Source: an uncultured bacterium
Lineage (GTDB): Bacteria > Actinomycetota > Coriobacteriia > Coriobacteriales > Coriobacteriaceae
NCBI GenBank assembly: GCA_905215205.1
Contig: CAJMPK010000004.1
Coordinates: 1 to 29,115 of the forward strand
Direction: 5' to 3'
Length of the DNA: 29,115 nt
Within the stretch, counting starts at the first letter, position 1. Every line of letters starts with the position of its first letter. Below, in pieces: positions 22,742 to 29,115 of this stretch. Made by a program: the position numbers and the translations under genes. The notes beneath the pieces were generated by a model that saw only the letters and a list, made by a program, of their open reading frames with translations, was not told the origin of the DNA and did no database searches.

Positions 22742-23707
22742 ATGTGTACGAGTATTCGATTTACCGATAATTCTGGCCACATGTATCTGGGCCGCAATCT
22801 CGACTGGAGCTTTGACTACGGCCAACAGGTTCGCGTGATGCCGCGCGGGTTTCACATTCCGTATTCGTTTATCGACGACGCGACAGCGGCGCACGCGGTG
22901 ATCGGTATGTGCATCGATTACAGGAACTACCCTATGTTCTTCGATTGCGGCAACGATGCGGGCCTCGCCGTGGCGGGTCTCAATTTCCCGGGTTATGCCG
23001 AGTATGCCGAGGACCCTGTCGACGGCAAGACCAATATCGCGGCCTATGAGTTCCCCCTGTGGGTGGCAGCGACGTTCTCGACGGTCGATGAGGTCGAGGC
23101 CTCGCTGCGCGATACGGTGATTGTCGCCAAATCTGCCGGAGAGGGGCTGGGCGTGTCACTGCTCCATTGGATTATCGGCGACAGCCAGCGCAGCATCGTG
23201 GTCGAGATGATGGCTGACGGCCTGCATGTATACGACGATCCGGTCGACACCCTTGCCAACCAGCCGACCTTCCCGTGGCACATGGAAAACCTGCGCACCT
23301 ATATCACCGCCACAAGCGATTTTCCGCAGACGGCGACATGGCGTGGCGCCGAGCTCAAGCCCTATGGAGCCGGTGCCGGCATGCGCGGCATTCCGGGCGA
23401 TTGCTATTCGCCGAGCCGTTTTGTAAAGGCGGCGTACCTCAATGCCAATTACCCGCAAAAGGAGAGCGAGACCGAAAACGTCGTTCGCATGTTCCGCTCG
23501 CTCGAGGGCGTGGTGATGATCGAGGGAGCGTCCAGGATGGGCGATGGCAAGTTCGAGAAGACTATCTACACCGGATGCTTTAGCGCGCACACGGGCAATT
23601 ATTACTACGCGATGTATGATGATCCGTCGATTCGCTACGTGAGCCTGATGGATGCTGAGGGCGCGAGCCCCGATAGGCTCGTGGTTCCCGAGCCGCGCCG
23701 TTCGTAG
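22742..23707 (+). CDS. bsh: Bile salt hydrolase / linear amide C-N hydrolase (choloylglycine hydrolase family)
   Basis: A 321-residue N-terminal-nucleophile hydrolase that cleaves the glycine or taurine amide of conjugated bile acids in gut bacteria. After removal of Met1 the nucleophile is Cys2 (MCTSIRF). The other active-site residues all align: Arg18 (LGRNLDW), Asp21, Asn81 (AGLNFPG), Asn173 (LANQPTFPW) and Arg226 (SPSRFVKAAY). ANQPTFPWHMENL and GIPGDCYSPSRF are close to the characterised bile salt hydrolase pattern; penicillin V acylase is the main alternative within the family. There is no signal peptide, so it is cytoplasmic. ATG 22742 follows AGGAGG; earlier in-frame codons would hide the catalytic cysteine. 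It shares a terminator with kup. Confidence 0.92.
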   Translation: MCTSIRFTDNSGHMYLGRNLDWSFDYGQQVRVMPRGFHIPYSFIDDATAAHAVIGMCIDYRNYPMFFDCGNDAGLAVAGLNFPGYAEYAEDPVDGKTNIAAYEFPLWVAATFSTVDEVEASLRDTVIVAKSAGEGLGVSLLHWIIGDSQRSIVVEMMADGLHVYDDPVDTLANQPTFPWHMENLRTYITATSDFPQTATWRGAELKPYGAGAGMRGIPGDCYSPSRFVKAAYLNANYPQKESETENVVRMFRSLEGVVMIEGASRMGDGKFEKTIYTGCFSAHTGNYYYAMYDDPSIRYVSLMDAEGASPDRLVVPEPRRS

Positions 23708-23730
23708 CCGATAGCTTTACCGCAATGCAA

Positions 23731-23766
23731 AGCGGCCCTGCATCTCCCGTGAGGTGCAGGGCCGCT
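23731..23766. terminator. Bidirectional terminator between bsh and kup
   Basis: AGCGGCCCTGCATCTC (23731-23746) pairs with GAGGTGCAGGGCCGCT (23751-23766) with a CCGT loop and one wobble. The T-tracts on both sides are short (TGTCGTTGATTT; TTTGCATT). Confidence 0.8.
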
Positions 23767-23786
23767 GTCGTTGATTTGTGACGTTG

Positions 23787-26018
23787 CTAGAAGTTGGCGT
23801 CGTTGAGTTGTTCACTCTCGAGGCCGTCGAGCTGTTGCTGTTCGGGTGTATCGGCGACGCTCTCGAGCAGCTCGGTGGGATCGACGTTCATGTCCCTACC
23901 GGCCTCGTTGCCGTTGACCAAGTCGTCCGAGAAGATATCGACTTCCATTTCCTCGGCTTCTTCGATCTGAACCTCGAGCGGCACCTGGGTGCGCACGAGC
24001 TTAACGGCCGGGCGCATGCGGGCAAACAGCGGCACGTACTCGATGATGATGGCCGAGTTCTCAAGACCGTACCAACGCGCCGGGCTTCCGCAGGCGCGGC
24101 GGACGGCGTACTTGATGGCCATGACGCGATGGTCGTTGCGGTTGATGTCCGTTTCGGGGGCAAGCATCTTGCGCAGCATGCAAAAACGGAAGTCGCCTAC
24201 GTTGCCGCGTGTCTCGTAGATGGAGTAGGTGTGATGCTGCGGCGGCAGCTCACCCGATGCCATCAAGTCGCCAACGATCTGGCGCAGGTAGGCATTAACG
24301 CGCTGGTTGACCTTAAAGCCCAGGTCCAGGCGCACGCGGAACAAAAAGTCCGTTCCAAAGGTCTCGACGGAATACTCGTGCGTATAGGGTTCGTCGGTAA
24401 CGTGCACGTTAATGAACCAATATGCCTTGGCGCGCTTGGGGTGCTTGTCCAGGATGGAATAGAGCACGTCGCGGTCGAGCGTGAGCGGATCGGGGCTGTT
24501 GGTGAGGAACACCAGGTTGTCGGCGAGCACGGGGTAGGTCTCGTCATTGCGCAGGCGGTTGAGCTGGTCGATGTACTTGGAGACGGGCAGCAGGATCGTC
24601 TGCGTGCGCTCGATGGCGGTGCCGCGACGCCACACATACATAAGGCCAAACAGCAGTGCGGCCAGGAAGATCATCACATAGCCGCCGTCAAAGAACATGG
24701 TGAGGCACGAGGCGAAGAAGCACAGCTCAATGGCACCGAAGAGCAGGGCGAAGACGCAGGCGCCCAGCTTGTGCTTGAGAATGCCAGCGATATAGCTCGT
24801 CAAAAGCGTGGTGGTCATAAGCATGGTCACGGTAATGGCGAGGCCGTAGGCGCTTTCCATGCGCTCGGAGTTCTGGAACAGCAGCACGATGAAGATGCAG
24901 CCGACCCACATGATGTTGTTGACGAGCGGAATATAGAGCTGGCCCTTGGTGTCGCTGGGGTAGTGGATGCGCAGATGCGGCATAAGGTTGAGGCGCGTGG
25001 CCTCGGATACCAGCGAGAACGAGCCGGTGATGAGCGCCTGCGAGGCGATGATGGCCGCCACGGCCGAAAGCACGATGGCAAAGGGGCGCAGGGGCTCGGG
25101 AAGCATCATATAGAACGGGTTGACGATATCCATCGCGAGCATCTGGGGATTGGAATTGTTGGCGAGCAGCCAAGCGCCCTGACCCAGGTAGTTAAGGATT
25201 AGCGCCGCCTTAACAAACGGCCAGGATGCGTAGATGTTGGCCTTGCCTACGTGGCCCATGTCTGAATAGAGCGCCTCGGCGCCGGTCGTCGACAGGAAGA
25301 CGAAGCCGAGCACCATGATGCCCGAGTGGTTGATGGGCGAGAACAGGAACATGATGCCGCGGATGGGGTTGAGCGCGCGCAGGATGGACAGGTTGCCGAG
25401 CATGTTGAACAGACCGGCGCCTGCCAGGAACAGGAACCACAGCGTCATGAGCGGACCGAACAGCTTACCGATTGACGAGGTGCCGGCGCGCTGCATGGCA
25501 AACAGGCCGCAGATAATGATGATGGTGATGATGATCACATTGGTCTGACCGTCGCCCAAAAGCGCGTGGCCCCACTCGATGGTGCGCAGACCCTCGATGG
25601 CTGTGGTGACCGTGACAGCGGGGGTGAGGATGCCGTCGGCGAGCAGCGCCGCACCGCCGATCATGGCGGGCAGAATCAGCCATGGCGCCACCTTGCGCAC
25701 GAGACTGAACAGGGCGAAGATGCCGCCTTCGTTGTGGTTGTCTGCCTTCATGGCGATTACCACGTACTTGACCGTGGTCACGAGCGTCATAGTCCAGATG
25801 ACGAGCGAAAGCGCGCCCAGGATCATGTCCTCGCTGACGGTACCGATGCCGCCGTTGTTGGCGACGATTGATTTCATGGTGTACATGGGGCTCGTGCCGA
25901 TGTCACCATAGACGACGCCGAGCGTTACGAGCAGCATGCCAGCGGAGAGGGGGATGGCTCTGTGCCCGCCTTGCCCGCGCTGGTCTTGGAGGTTTGCCTC
26001 CAGTTTATTGTGTGCCAC
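23787..26018 (-). CDS. kup: Kup-type potassium uptake transporter
   Basis: A 743-residue KUP/HAK/KT potassium-proton symporter. The hallmark GVVYGDIGTSPMYT stands near the N-terminus, followed by about 12 hydrophobic segments: LVIWTMTLVTTVKYVVIAM, HNEGGIFALFSLVR, ILTPAVTVTTAIEGL, FVFLSTTGAEALYSDMGHVG and GSFSLVSEATRL are all typical. A long hydrophilic cytoplasmic C-terminal domain follows (about 500-743), ending in an acidic tail. The GTG at 26018 is preferred: AAGGGAG sits five bases before it, while the ATG at 26036 has no ribosome binding site. It imports potassium at low external concentration or low pH. No c-di-AMP riboswitch is recognisable in the 150-bp leader. Confidence 0.94.
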   Translation of the reverse strand: MAHNKLEANLQDQRGQGGHRAIPLSAGMLLVTLGVVYGDIGTSPMYTMKSIVANNGGIGTVSEDMILGALSLVIWTMTLVTTVKYVVIAMKADNHNEGGIFALFSLVRKVAPWLILPAMIGGAALLADGILTPAVTVTTAIEGLRTIEWGHALLGDGQTNVIIITIIIICGLFAMQRAGTSSIGKLFGPLMTLWFLFLAGAGLFNMLGNLSILRALNPIRGIMFLFSPINHSGIMVLGFVFLSTTGAEALYSDMGHVGKANIYASWPFVKAALILNYLGQGAWLLANNSNPQMLAMDIVNPFYMMLPEPLRPFAIVLSAVAAIIASQALITGSFSLVSEATRLNLMPHLRIHYPSDTKGQLYIPLVNNIMWVGCIFIVLLFQNSERMESAYGLAITVTMLMTTTLLTSYIAGILKHKLGACVFALLFGAIELCFFASCLTMFFDGGYVMIFLAALLFGLMYVWRRGTAIERTQTILLPVSKYIDQLNRLRNDETYPVLADNLVFLTNSPDPLTLDRDVLYSILDKHPKRAKAYWFINVHVTDEPYTHEYSVETFGTDFLFRVRLDLGFKVNQRVNAYLRQIVGDLMASGELPPQHHTYSIYETRGNVGDFRFCMLRKMLAPETDINRNDHRVMAIKYAVRRACGSPARWYGLENSAIIIEYVPLFARMRPAVKLVRTQVPLEVQIEEAEEMEVDIFSDDLVNGNEAGRDMNVDPTELLESVADTPEQQQLDGLESEQLNDANF

Positions 26019-26117
26019 GAGGACTCCCTTAGACATCCGGTTATCTGTCTAGGACAAAAAACTTTATGCCGTCTTTATACATACAAGAGCAGTTTGGCAC
26101 ATCGGGTTATTTTAGAC

Positions 26118-26141
26118 AATAATCCCCAGCTGGGGATTATT
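26118..26141. terminator. 24-bp perfect palindrome between the EamA gene and kup
   Basis: AATAATCCCCAG at 26118-26129 followed at once by its reverse complement to 26141. Read on the minus strand it comes 34 bp after the EamA stop and is followed by an A/T-rich run, so it is probably the EamA terminator, though a symmetrical regulator site in front of kup is also possible. Confidence 0.6.
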
Positions 26142-26175
26142 TATGTACGTAGGTAGCATTTCAAAACAGGGGCTT

Positions 26176-27087
26176 TTAAGCATGTGCTGTCTGGGCTATG
26201 CCAGCCTTGGCGTTTGTGCGTTTGCCGGCGAGTTCGCAAAAAATCGCGCCGCCGATGATAAGTGCGGCGCCCATCAGGCGGATCGGTGTTATGGCTTCGC
26301 CTAAAAGGACGGCGGAGAACACGACGGCCGAAAGCGGCTCGAGGTAGCCGACGACGGCGACGGTCTGCACGGGCAGTTTGGCGACGGCGCTAAAGTAGAG
26401 CAGGCAACCGATGCCGGTGTTGACGACGCCGAGCATAGCGACGGCGCGCCAATCGATGCCTGCGGCGATGTCGGGGGACAGGAATGAGGGGGCGCCCTGC
26501 GTGATGAGCGTGAGGGCCAGTGCGGTCACAAAGGCGGCGCTCGCCTGGAGCGTGGAGTTTTCGAGGCCTTCGATGTGTGGCGCACCCTTGCTCGCGATGA
26601 CCATCAGCGCATAGCAAAATGCCGAGGCGATGCCGCAGGCGATACCAGCAATGGGCATATTGCCGCCTAGACCTTGCGCTGCAATGAGAAAAGCACCGCA
26701 AGCAACAGCGATAAAGCCGGCGATTTTGCCGCCGGTCAGCTTTTCGCCAAAGATGAGCGGGGAGAGCGCCATGACAATGATGGGGCCGCAGTAGTACAGC
26801 AGCGAGGATACGCCGACGCCGATCGTCTGGTAGGCACGGAACAGAAAAATCCAGCTGGCACCCAGCGCGGTTCCCGAGAGAAGGAGTGCTGCGGCTTCGC
26901 GGGGACGAGATGGCGCCTGCAGTTTATGGCGTTGGGTGATGGCGAGGATGGTGACAAGCGAGATGGCGCCCAAAAACGTGCGTAGTAGCACAATATCGGA
27001 GCTCGGCAGCGCGATGGCGGCGGCGATGATGCCGTTGGAGCCAAACAATAGCAATGCTGCTAAGTACGTAAACAGTCCGTTGTTCAT
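26176..27087 (-). CDS. EamA-family (drug/metabolite) transporter
   Basis: A 303-residue membrane protein with ten hydrophobic segments in two EamA repeats. The first repeat ends in GVGVSSLLYYCGPIIVMALSPLIFGEKLTGGKIAGFIAVACGAFLI, and the second in LPVQTVAVVGYLEPLSAVVFSAVLLGEAITPIRLMGAALIIGGAIF; the E-P/GE-x2 features are standard for the family. It likely exports an amino acid or small metabolite; substrate unknown. GAGGGGAT lies nine bases before the ATG at 27087. It is transcribed away from a LysR gene, with dyad sites in the 118-bp gap, so that regulator is the likely controller. Confidence 0.9.
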   Translation of the reverse strand: MNNGLFTYLAALLLFGSNGIIAAAIALPSSDIVLLRTFLGAISLVTILAITQRHKLQAPSRPREAAALLLSGTALGASWIFLFRAYQTIGVGVSSLLYYCGPIIVMALSPLIFGEKLTGGKIAGFIAVACGAFLIAAQGLGGNMPIAGIACGIASAFCYALMVIASKGAPHIEGLENSTLQASAAFVTALALTLITQGAPSFLSPDIAAGIDWRAVAMLGVVNTGIGCLLYFSAVAKLPVQTVAVVGYLEPLSAVVFSAVLLGEAITPIRLMGAALIIGGAIFCELAGKRTNAKAGIAQTAHA

Positions 27088-27116
27088 GCGCTGACATCCC
27101 CTCTATATCCGAGCAT

Positions 27117-27187
27117 GTTCACTATGGGTGAACTGGCAATAGAAGAAAAGCGAATATAATGCATGGATAACATGACAAAAATTCATG
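27117..27187. promoter_or_regulatory. Divergent promoter region with two LysR-type T-N11-A dyads
   Basis: Site 1 is GTTCAC-TATGG-GTGAAC (27117-27133), containing TCAC-N5-GTGA with the T-N11-A spacing of LysR boxes. Site 2 is CATGA-N7-TCATG (27171-27187), also with a T-N11-A core. Between them TATAAT at 27155-27160 is a consensus -10 for the rightward LysR gene; no good -35 is seen 17 bp upstream, where site 1 ends. The arrangement suits autoregulation and control of the leftward EamA gene. Confidence 0.6.
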
Positions 27188-27205
27188 TAAAGGTGGAGGC
27201 GTGTC

Positions 27206-28063
27206 GTGGAAACGAATATTCAAAAGATGCAGGTGCTGCTGGAGACGGTGCGCGCCGGAAGCTTTACGCGTGCTGCCGAGCGCCTGAGCTATTCGCAATC
27301 GGGCGTGAGCCGTATGGTGGCCGATCTTGAGGCCGATTGGGGCTTTAAGGTGCTCGACCGCAGTCGCGAGGGCGTAGTGCTTTCTGCCGACGGGCGGCAA
27401 GTTATGCCGGCTGTCGAGGCGCTCTGCGAGGAATTCACTCGCTTGCAGCGACGGGTGGATGAGATGCGCGGGCTCATGCGCGGCAAAATCTGCATCGGTA
27501 CGTTTTCGAGCGTGGCGACCCACGTGCTGCCGCCGGTGATTGCGCGCTTTCGTGCCGATCATCCGGACGTCGATTATGAGCTGCTGATGGGCGATTACTC
27601 AGAGATTGAACAATGGGTGGCTGAAGGCCGCTGCGACCTGGGCTTTATCCCGCGTGAACCCCGAGAAAACGGCATGGCATCGCGGTCTTTGGTGCGCGAC
27701 GAGTTGATGGCAGTAGTGCCGGCAGACTCTTTGCTTGCCACGGCGGAGGTCGTTTCTCTTGCCGATTTAGCCAACGAGCAGTTTATTCTGCTAGAACGCG
27801 GCACCGATGACGAGATTACGCCGCTGTTCCGTCGGGCAGGGCTGACGGTGTGCTCCAAGCTGTCGACCTGGGATGATTATGCGATTATGGCTATGGTCGA
27901 GGACGGCCTGGGCGTGAGCATTCTTCCCGCGCTCATCTTGCGTCGCTGTCAGTTCGATGTTGTCGTGCGTTCGCTCGAGGGACATCCCCATCGGCAGATC
28001 AACGCCATATATCGAACGGCCGATGTTTCGCTTGCTGCCGCCCGTTTCCTCGAATACCTCTAA
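27206..28063 (+). CDS. LysR-family regulator divergent from the EamA transporter
   Basis: A 285-residue LysR protein. The helix-turn-helix is clear: IQKMQVLLETVRAGSFTRAAERLSYSQSGVSRMVADLE (about 5-42), then VLDRSREGVVLSADGRQVMP. The effector domain begins at KICIGTFSSVATHVLPPVIARF and contains YAIMAMVEDGLGVSILPALIL, as expected. The start is GTG at 27206 with GGAGG six bases upstream. Its position back to back with the EamA gene, with dyads between, points to regulation of that exporter in response to the exported compound; the effector is unknown. Confidence 0.92.
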   Translation: METNIQKMQVLLETVRAGSFTRAAERLSYSQSGVSRMVADLEADWGFKVLDRSREGVVLSADGRQVMPAVEALCEEFTRLQRRVDEMRGLMRGKICIGTFSSVATHVLPPVIARFRADHPDVDYELLMGDYSEIEQWVAEGRCDLGFIPREPRENGMASRSLVRDELMAVVPADSLLATAEVVSLADLANEQFILLERGTDDEITPLFRRAGLTVCSKLSTWDDYAIMAMVEDGLGVSILPALILRRCQFDVVVRSLEGHPHRQINAIYRTADVSLAAARFLEYL

Positions 28064-28122
28064 ACGTGTACACGCCATTATCCGCTTTGGGTAAATCTCG
28101 GAGTCCGGTACATTTTCTTATG

Positions 28123-28207
28123 AAATTGAACTTTCGAATGAGGTGCCGCGTTATACTGCTTGCTAAATTGAACCATGGTTCAATTCGTGTTCTATAAATT
28201 GAACTTT
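28123..28207. promoter_or_regulatory. Operator array of AATTGAAC half-sites upstream of the XRE-aminotransferase gene
   Basis: AAATTGAAC occurs at 28123, 28165 and 28196, and the second copy joins an inverted copy to form the perfect 20-bp palindrome AATTGAACCATGGTTCAATT (28166-28185). The repeats lie over likely promoter elements: TTGAAC itself resembles a -35, with TATACT at 28152-28157 and TATAAA at 28193-28198 as possible -10s, although the spacings (19-20 bp) are long. The last copy ends 22 bp before the start codon. This is the layout of an autoregulated XRE operator. Confidence 0.7.
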
Positions 28208-28225
28208 GCCAGCAAGGAGGTTCCT

Positions 28226-29115
28226 GTGGCCCAAGAGACGTTTTGCGATCGCCTGCGACAGACTATGTCCAATCGCGACGTTCGCCAGTCGGACGTAATC
28301 CGCGCATCGGAGATGCTCGGCAAAAAACTCGGCAAGAGTCAGATGAGCCAATATGTGAGCGGCAAGACGATCCCGCGGCGCGATGTGGCAGAGCTGCTCG
28401 CCCGCATTTTGGAGGTCGATGTTACCTGGCTGCTCGCCGGCGACGCCGGTCAAGGCGAGACATCATCGCCTCGCAACGATTCCAAGCCCGAACCCCATCC
28501 CTCAGCTCAAATTGCAAGGAGCACCACCATGCGTACTTTTTCTAAATCCACCAAGCTCGATAACGTTCTGTATGACGTGCGCGGCCCCGTCGTCGACGAG
28601 GCTGCTCGTATGGAGGACGAAGGCGAGCGCATCCTCAAGCTCAACATCGGCAATCCGGCACCCTTCGGTTTCCGCACGCCCGATGAGGTCATTAAGGACA
28701 TGCGCCAGCAACTGCCCGACTGCGAAGGCTATTCCAACTCGCGCGGTCTGTTCTCTGCGCGCAAGGCGATCATGCAGTACTCGCAGATCAAGGGGCTGCC
28801 CAATGTTCAGATGGAGCACATCTACACGGGCAACGGCGTGTCCGAGCTCATTCAGCTTTCGATGAACGCACTGCTCGATAACGATGACGAGATCCTGATT
28901 CCCAGCCCCGACTATCCGCTCTGGACGGCGTGCGCGACCCTTGCCGGTGGACATCCCGTGCACTATCTGTGTGATGAGCAGGCCGATTGGTATCCTGACC
29001 TGGAGGATATGGAGTCCAAGATCACGAGCGCGACCAAGGCCCTCGTCATCATCAACCCCAACAACCCCACGGGCTCTGTCTACCCGCGCGAGGTACTCGA
29101 GGGCATCGTCGAGAT
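28226..29115 (+). CDS. XRE helix-turn-helix fused in frame to a class I/II PLP aminotransferase (3' end missing)
   Basis: From GTG 28226 (AAGGAGG at 28214-28220) the frame stays open to the window end, 296 codons. Residues 1-75 form an XRE/Cro-type DNA-binding domain: FCDRLRQTMSNRDVRQSDVI, then KLGKSQMSQYVSGKTIPRRD, LLARILEVDVTWLLAG. A polar linker (about 76-101, GDAGQGETSSPRNDSKPEP...) leads to a class I aminotransferase of the alanine aminotransferase (AlaA) type: KLDNVLYDVRGPVVDEAARM, ILKLNIGNPAPFGFRTPD, YTGNGVSELIQLSMNALL, PSPDYPLW and IINPNNPTG. The PLP lysine lies beyond the edge. A second start, ATG 28529 with AAGGAG seven bases upstream, would give the enzyme alone from the same frame. 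The layout recalls MocR regulators, but with an XRE instead of a GntR domain. Possible roles: amino-acid-sensing repressor, bifunctional enzyme/regulator, or two products from one gene. Confidence 0.85.
   Translation, partial: MAQETFCDRLRQTMSNRDVRQSDVIRASEMLGKKLGKSQMSQYVSGKTIPRRDVAELLARILEVDVTWLLAGDAGQGETSSPRNDSKPEPHPSAQIARSTTMRTFSKSTKLDNVLYDVRGPVVDEAARMEDEGERILKLNIGNPAPFGFRTPDEVIKDMRQQLPDCEGYSNSRGLFSARKAIMQYSQIKGLPNVQMEHIYTGNGVSELIQLSMNALLDNDDEILIPSPDYPLWTACATLAGGHPVHYLCDEQADWYPDLEDMESKITSATKALVIINPNNPTGSVYPREVLEGIVE

Noticed and set aside
23778..25202. 474-codon open frame on the plus strand inside kup
   Set aside because: Antisense shadow; no ribosome binding site and low-complexity composition, and Kup is unambiguous on the other strand.
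26019..26175. Possible c-di-AMP (ydaO) riboswitch in the kup leader
   Set aside because: The leader is too short for that aptamer once the EamA terminator palindrome is set aside, and the conserved loops are absent.
1..29115. CRISPR arrays, tRNA/rRNA genes, transposase or phage genes
   Set aside because: Nothing with the needed repeat spacing, cloverleaf or protein motifs was seen; the hairpin array at 10855 has non-unique degenerate units and no cas genes nearby.

Overview
The window looks like chromosome of a high-GC anaerobic gut actinobacterium of the Coriobacteriia, most likely Collinsella or a close relative. This is inferred from GC-rich third positions, strong AAGGAGG-type ribosome binding sites, the gene set (bile salt hydrolase, tandem GGDEF proteins, LysR regulators, NCS2 permeases) and the style of the intergenic palindromes. 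No database search was possible. I see no rRNA, tRNA, CRISPR array, prophage or insertion sequence.

Layout. 1-6.8 kb: the 3' part of a UvrA-like ABC ATPase faces a minus-strand run of trmL, a CobW-type metallochaperone GTPase, an ArsC-fold protein without its cysteine, a flavodoxin-fold reductase and a diguanylate cyclase. 6.9-9.6 kb: a second, larger GGDEF/EAL protein, split by one amber codon at the start of its EAL domain. 10-13.1 kb: a patatin-like lipase, then an array of three hairpins with an exact 62-bp period, then a thiamine salvage operon (thiM, a thiamine-binding protein, thiE) under a TPP riboswitch with terminator. 13.2-17.8 kb: HAD phosphatase, LysR regulator, a YxjG/YxjH-type methionine synthase with a Met-box-like operator, and a uracil permease. 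17.8-22 kb: an esterase, a cell-surface beta-helix protein whose signal peptide is cut off by a 4-bp duplication, and a purine permease. 22.2-26 kb: a peptide deformylase homologue without the catalytic glutamate, a bile salt hydrolase and the potassium importer Kup. 26.2-29.1 kb: a divergent EamA exporter/LysR pair and an XRE helix-turn-helix fused in frame to a PLP aminotransferase, running off the right edge.

How the parts work together. The thiamine genes form one clear operon that shuts down when TPP is plentiful. The LysR at 14.1 kb probably controls the methionine synthase gene downstream, and the LysR at 27.2 kb probably controls the divergent exporter. Two neighbouring paralogous GGDEF proteins indicate cyclic-di-GMP signalling, although the one carrying the phosphodiesterase domain is interrupted.

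Most worth following up: the XRE-aminotransferase fusion with an internal start site and its own array of AATTGAAC operator half-sites; a family of three REP-like palindromes that share an AAGGGACAG-type core but have unrelated arms; the 62-bp hairpin array; and two single-event gene disruptions (amber codon, TGGA duplication) in genes that otherwise look intact.
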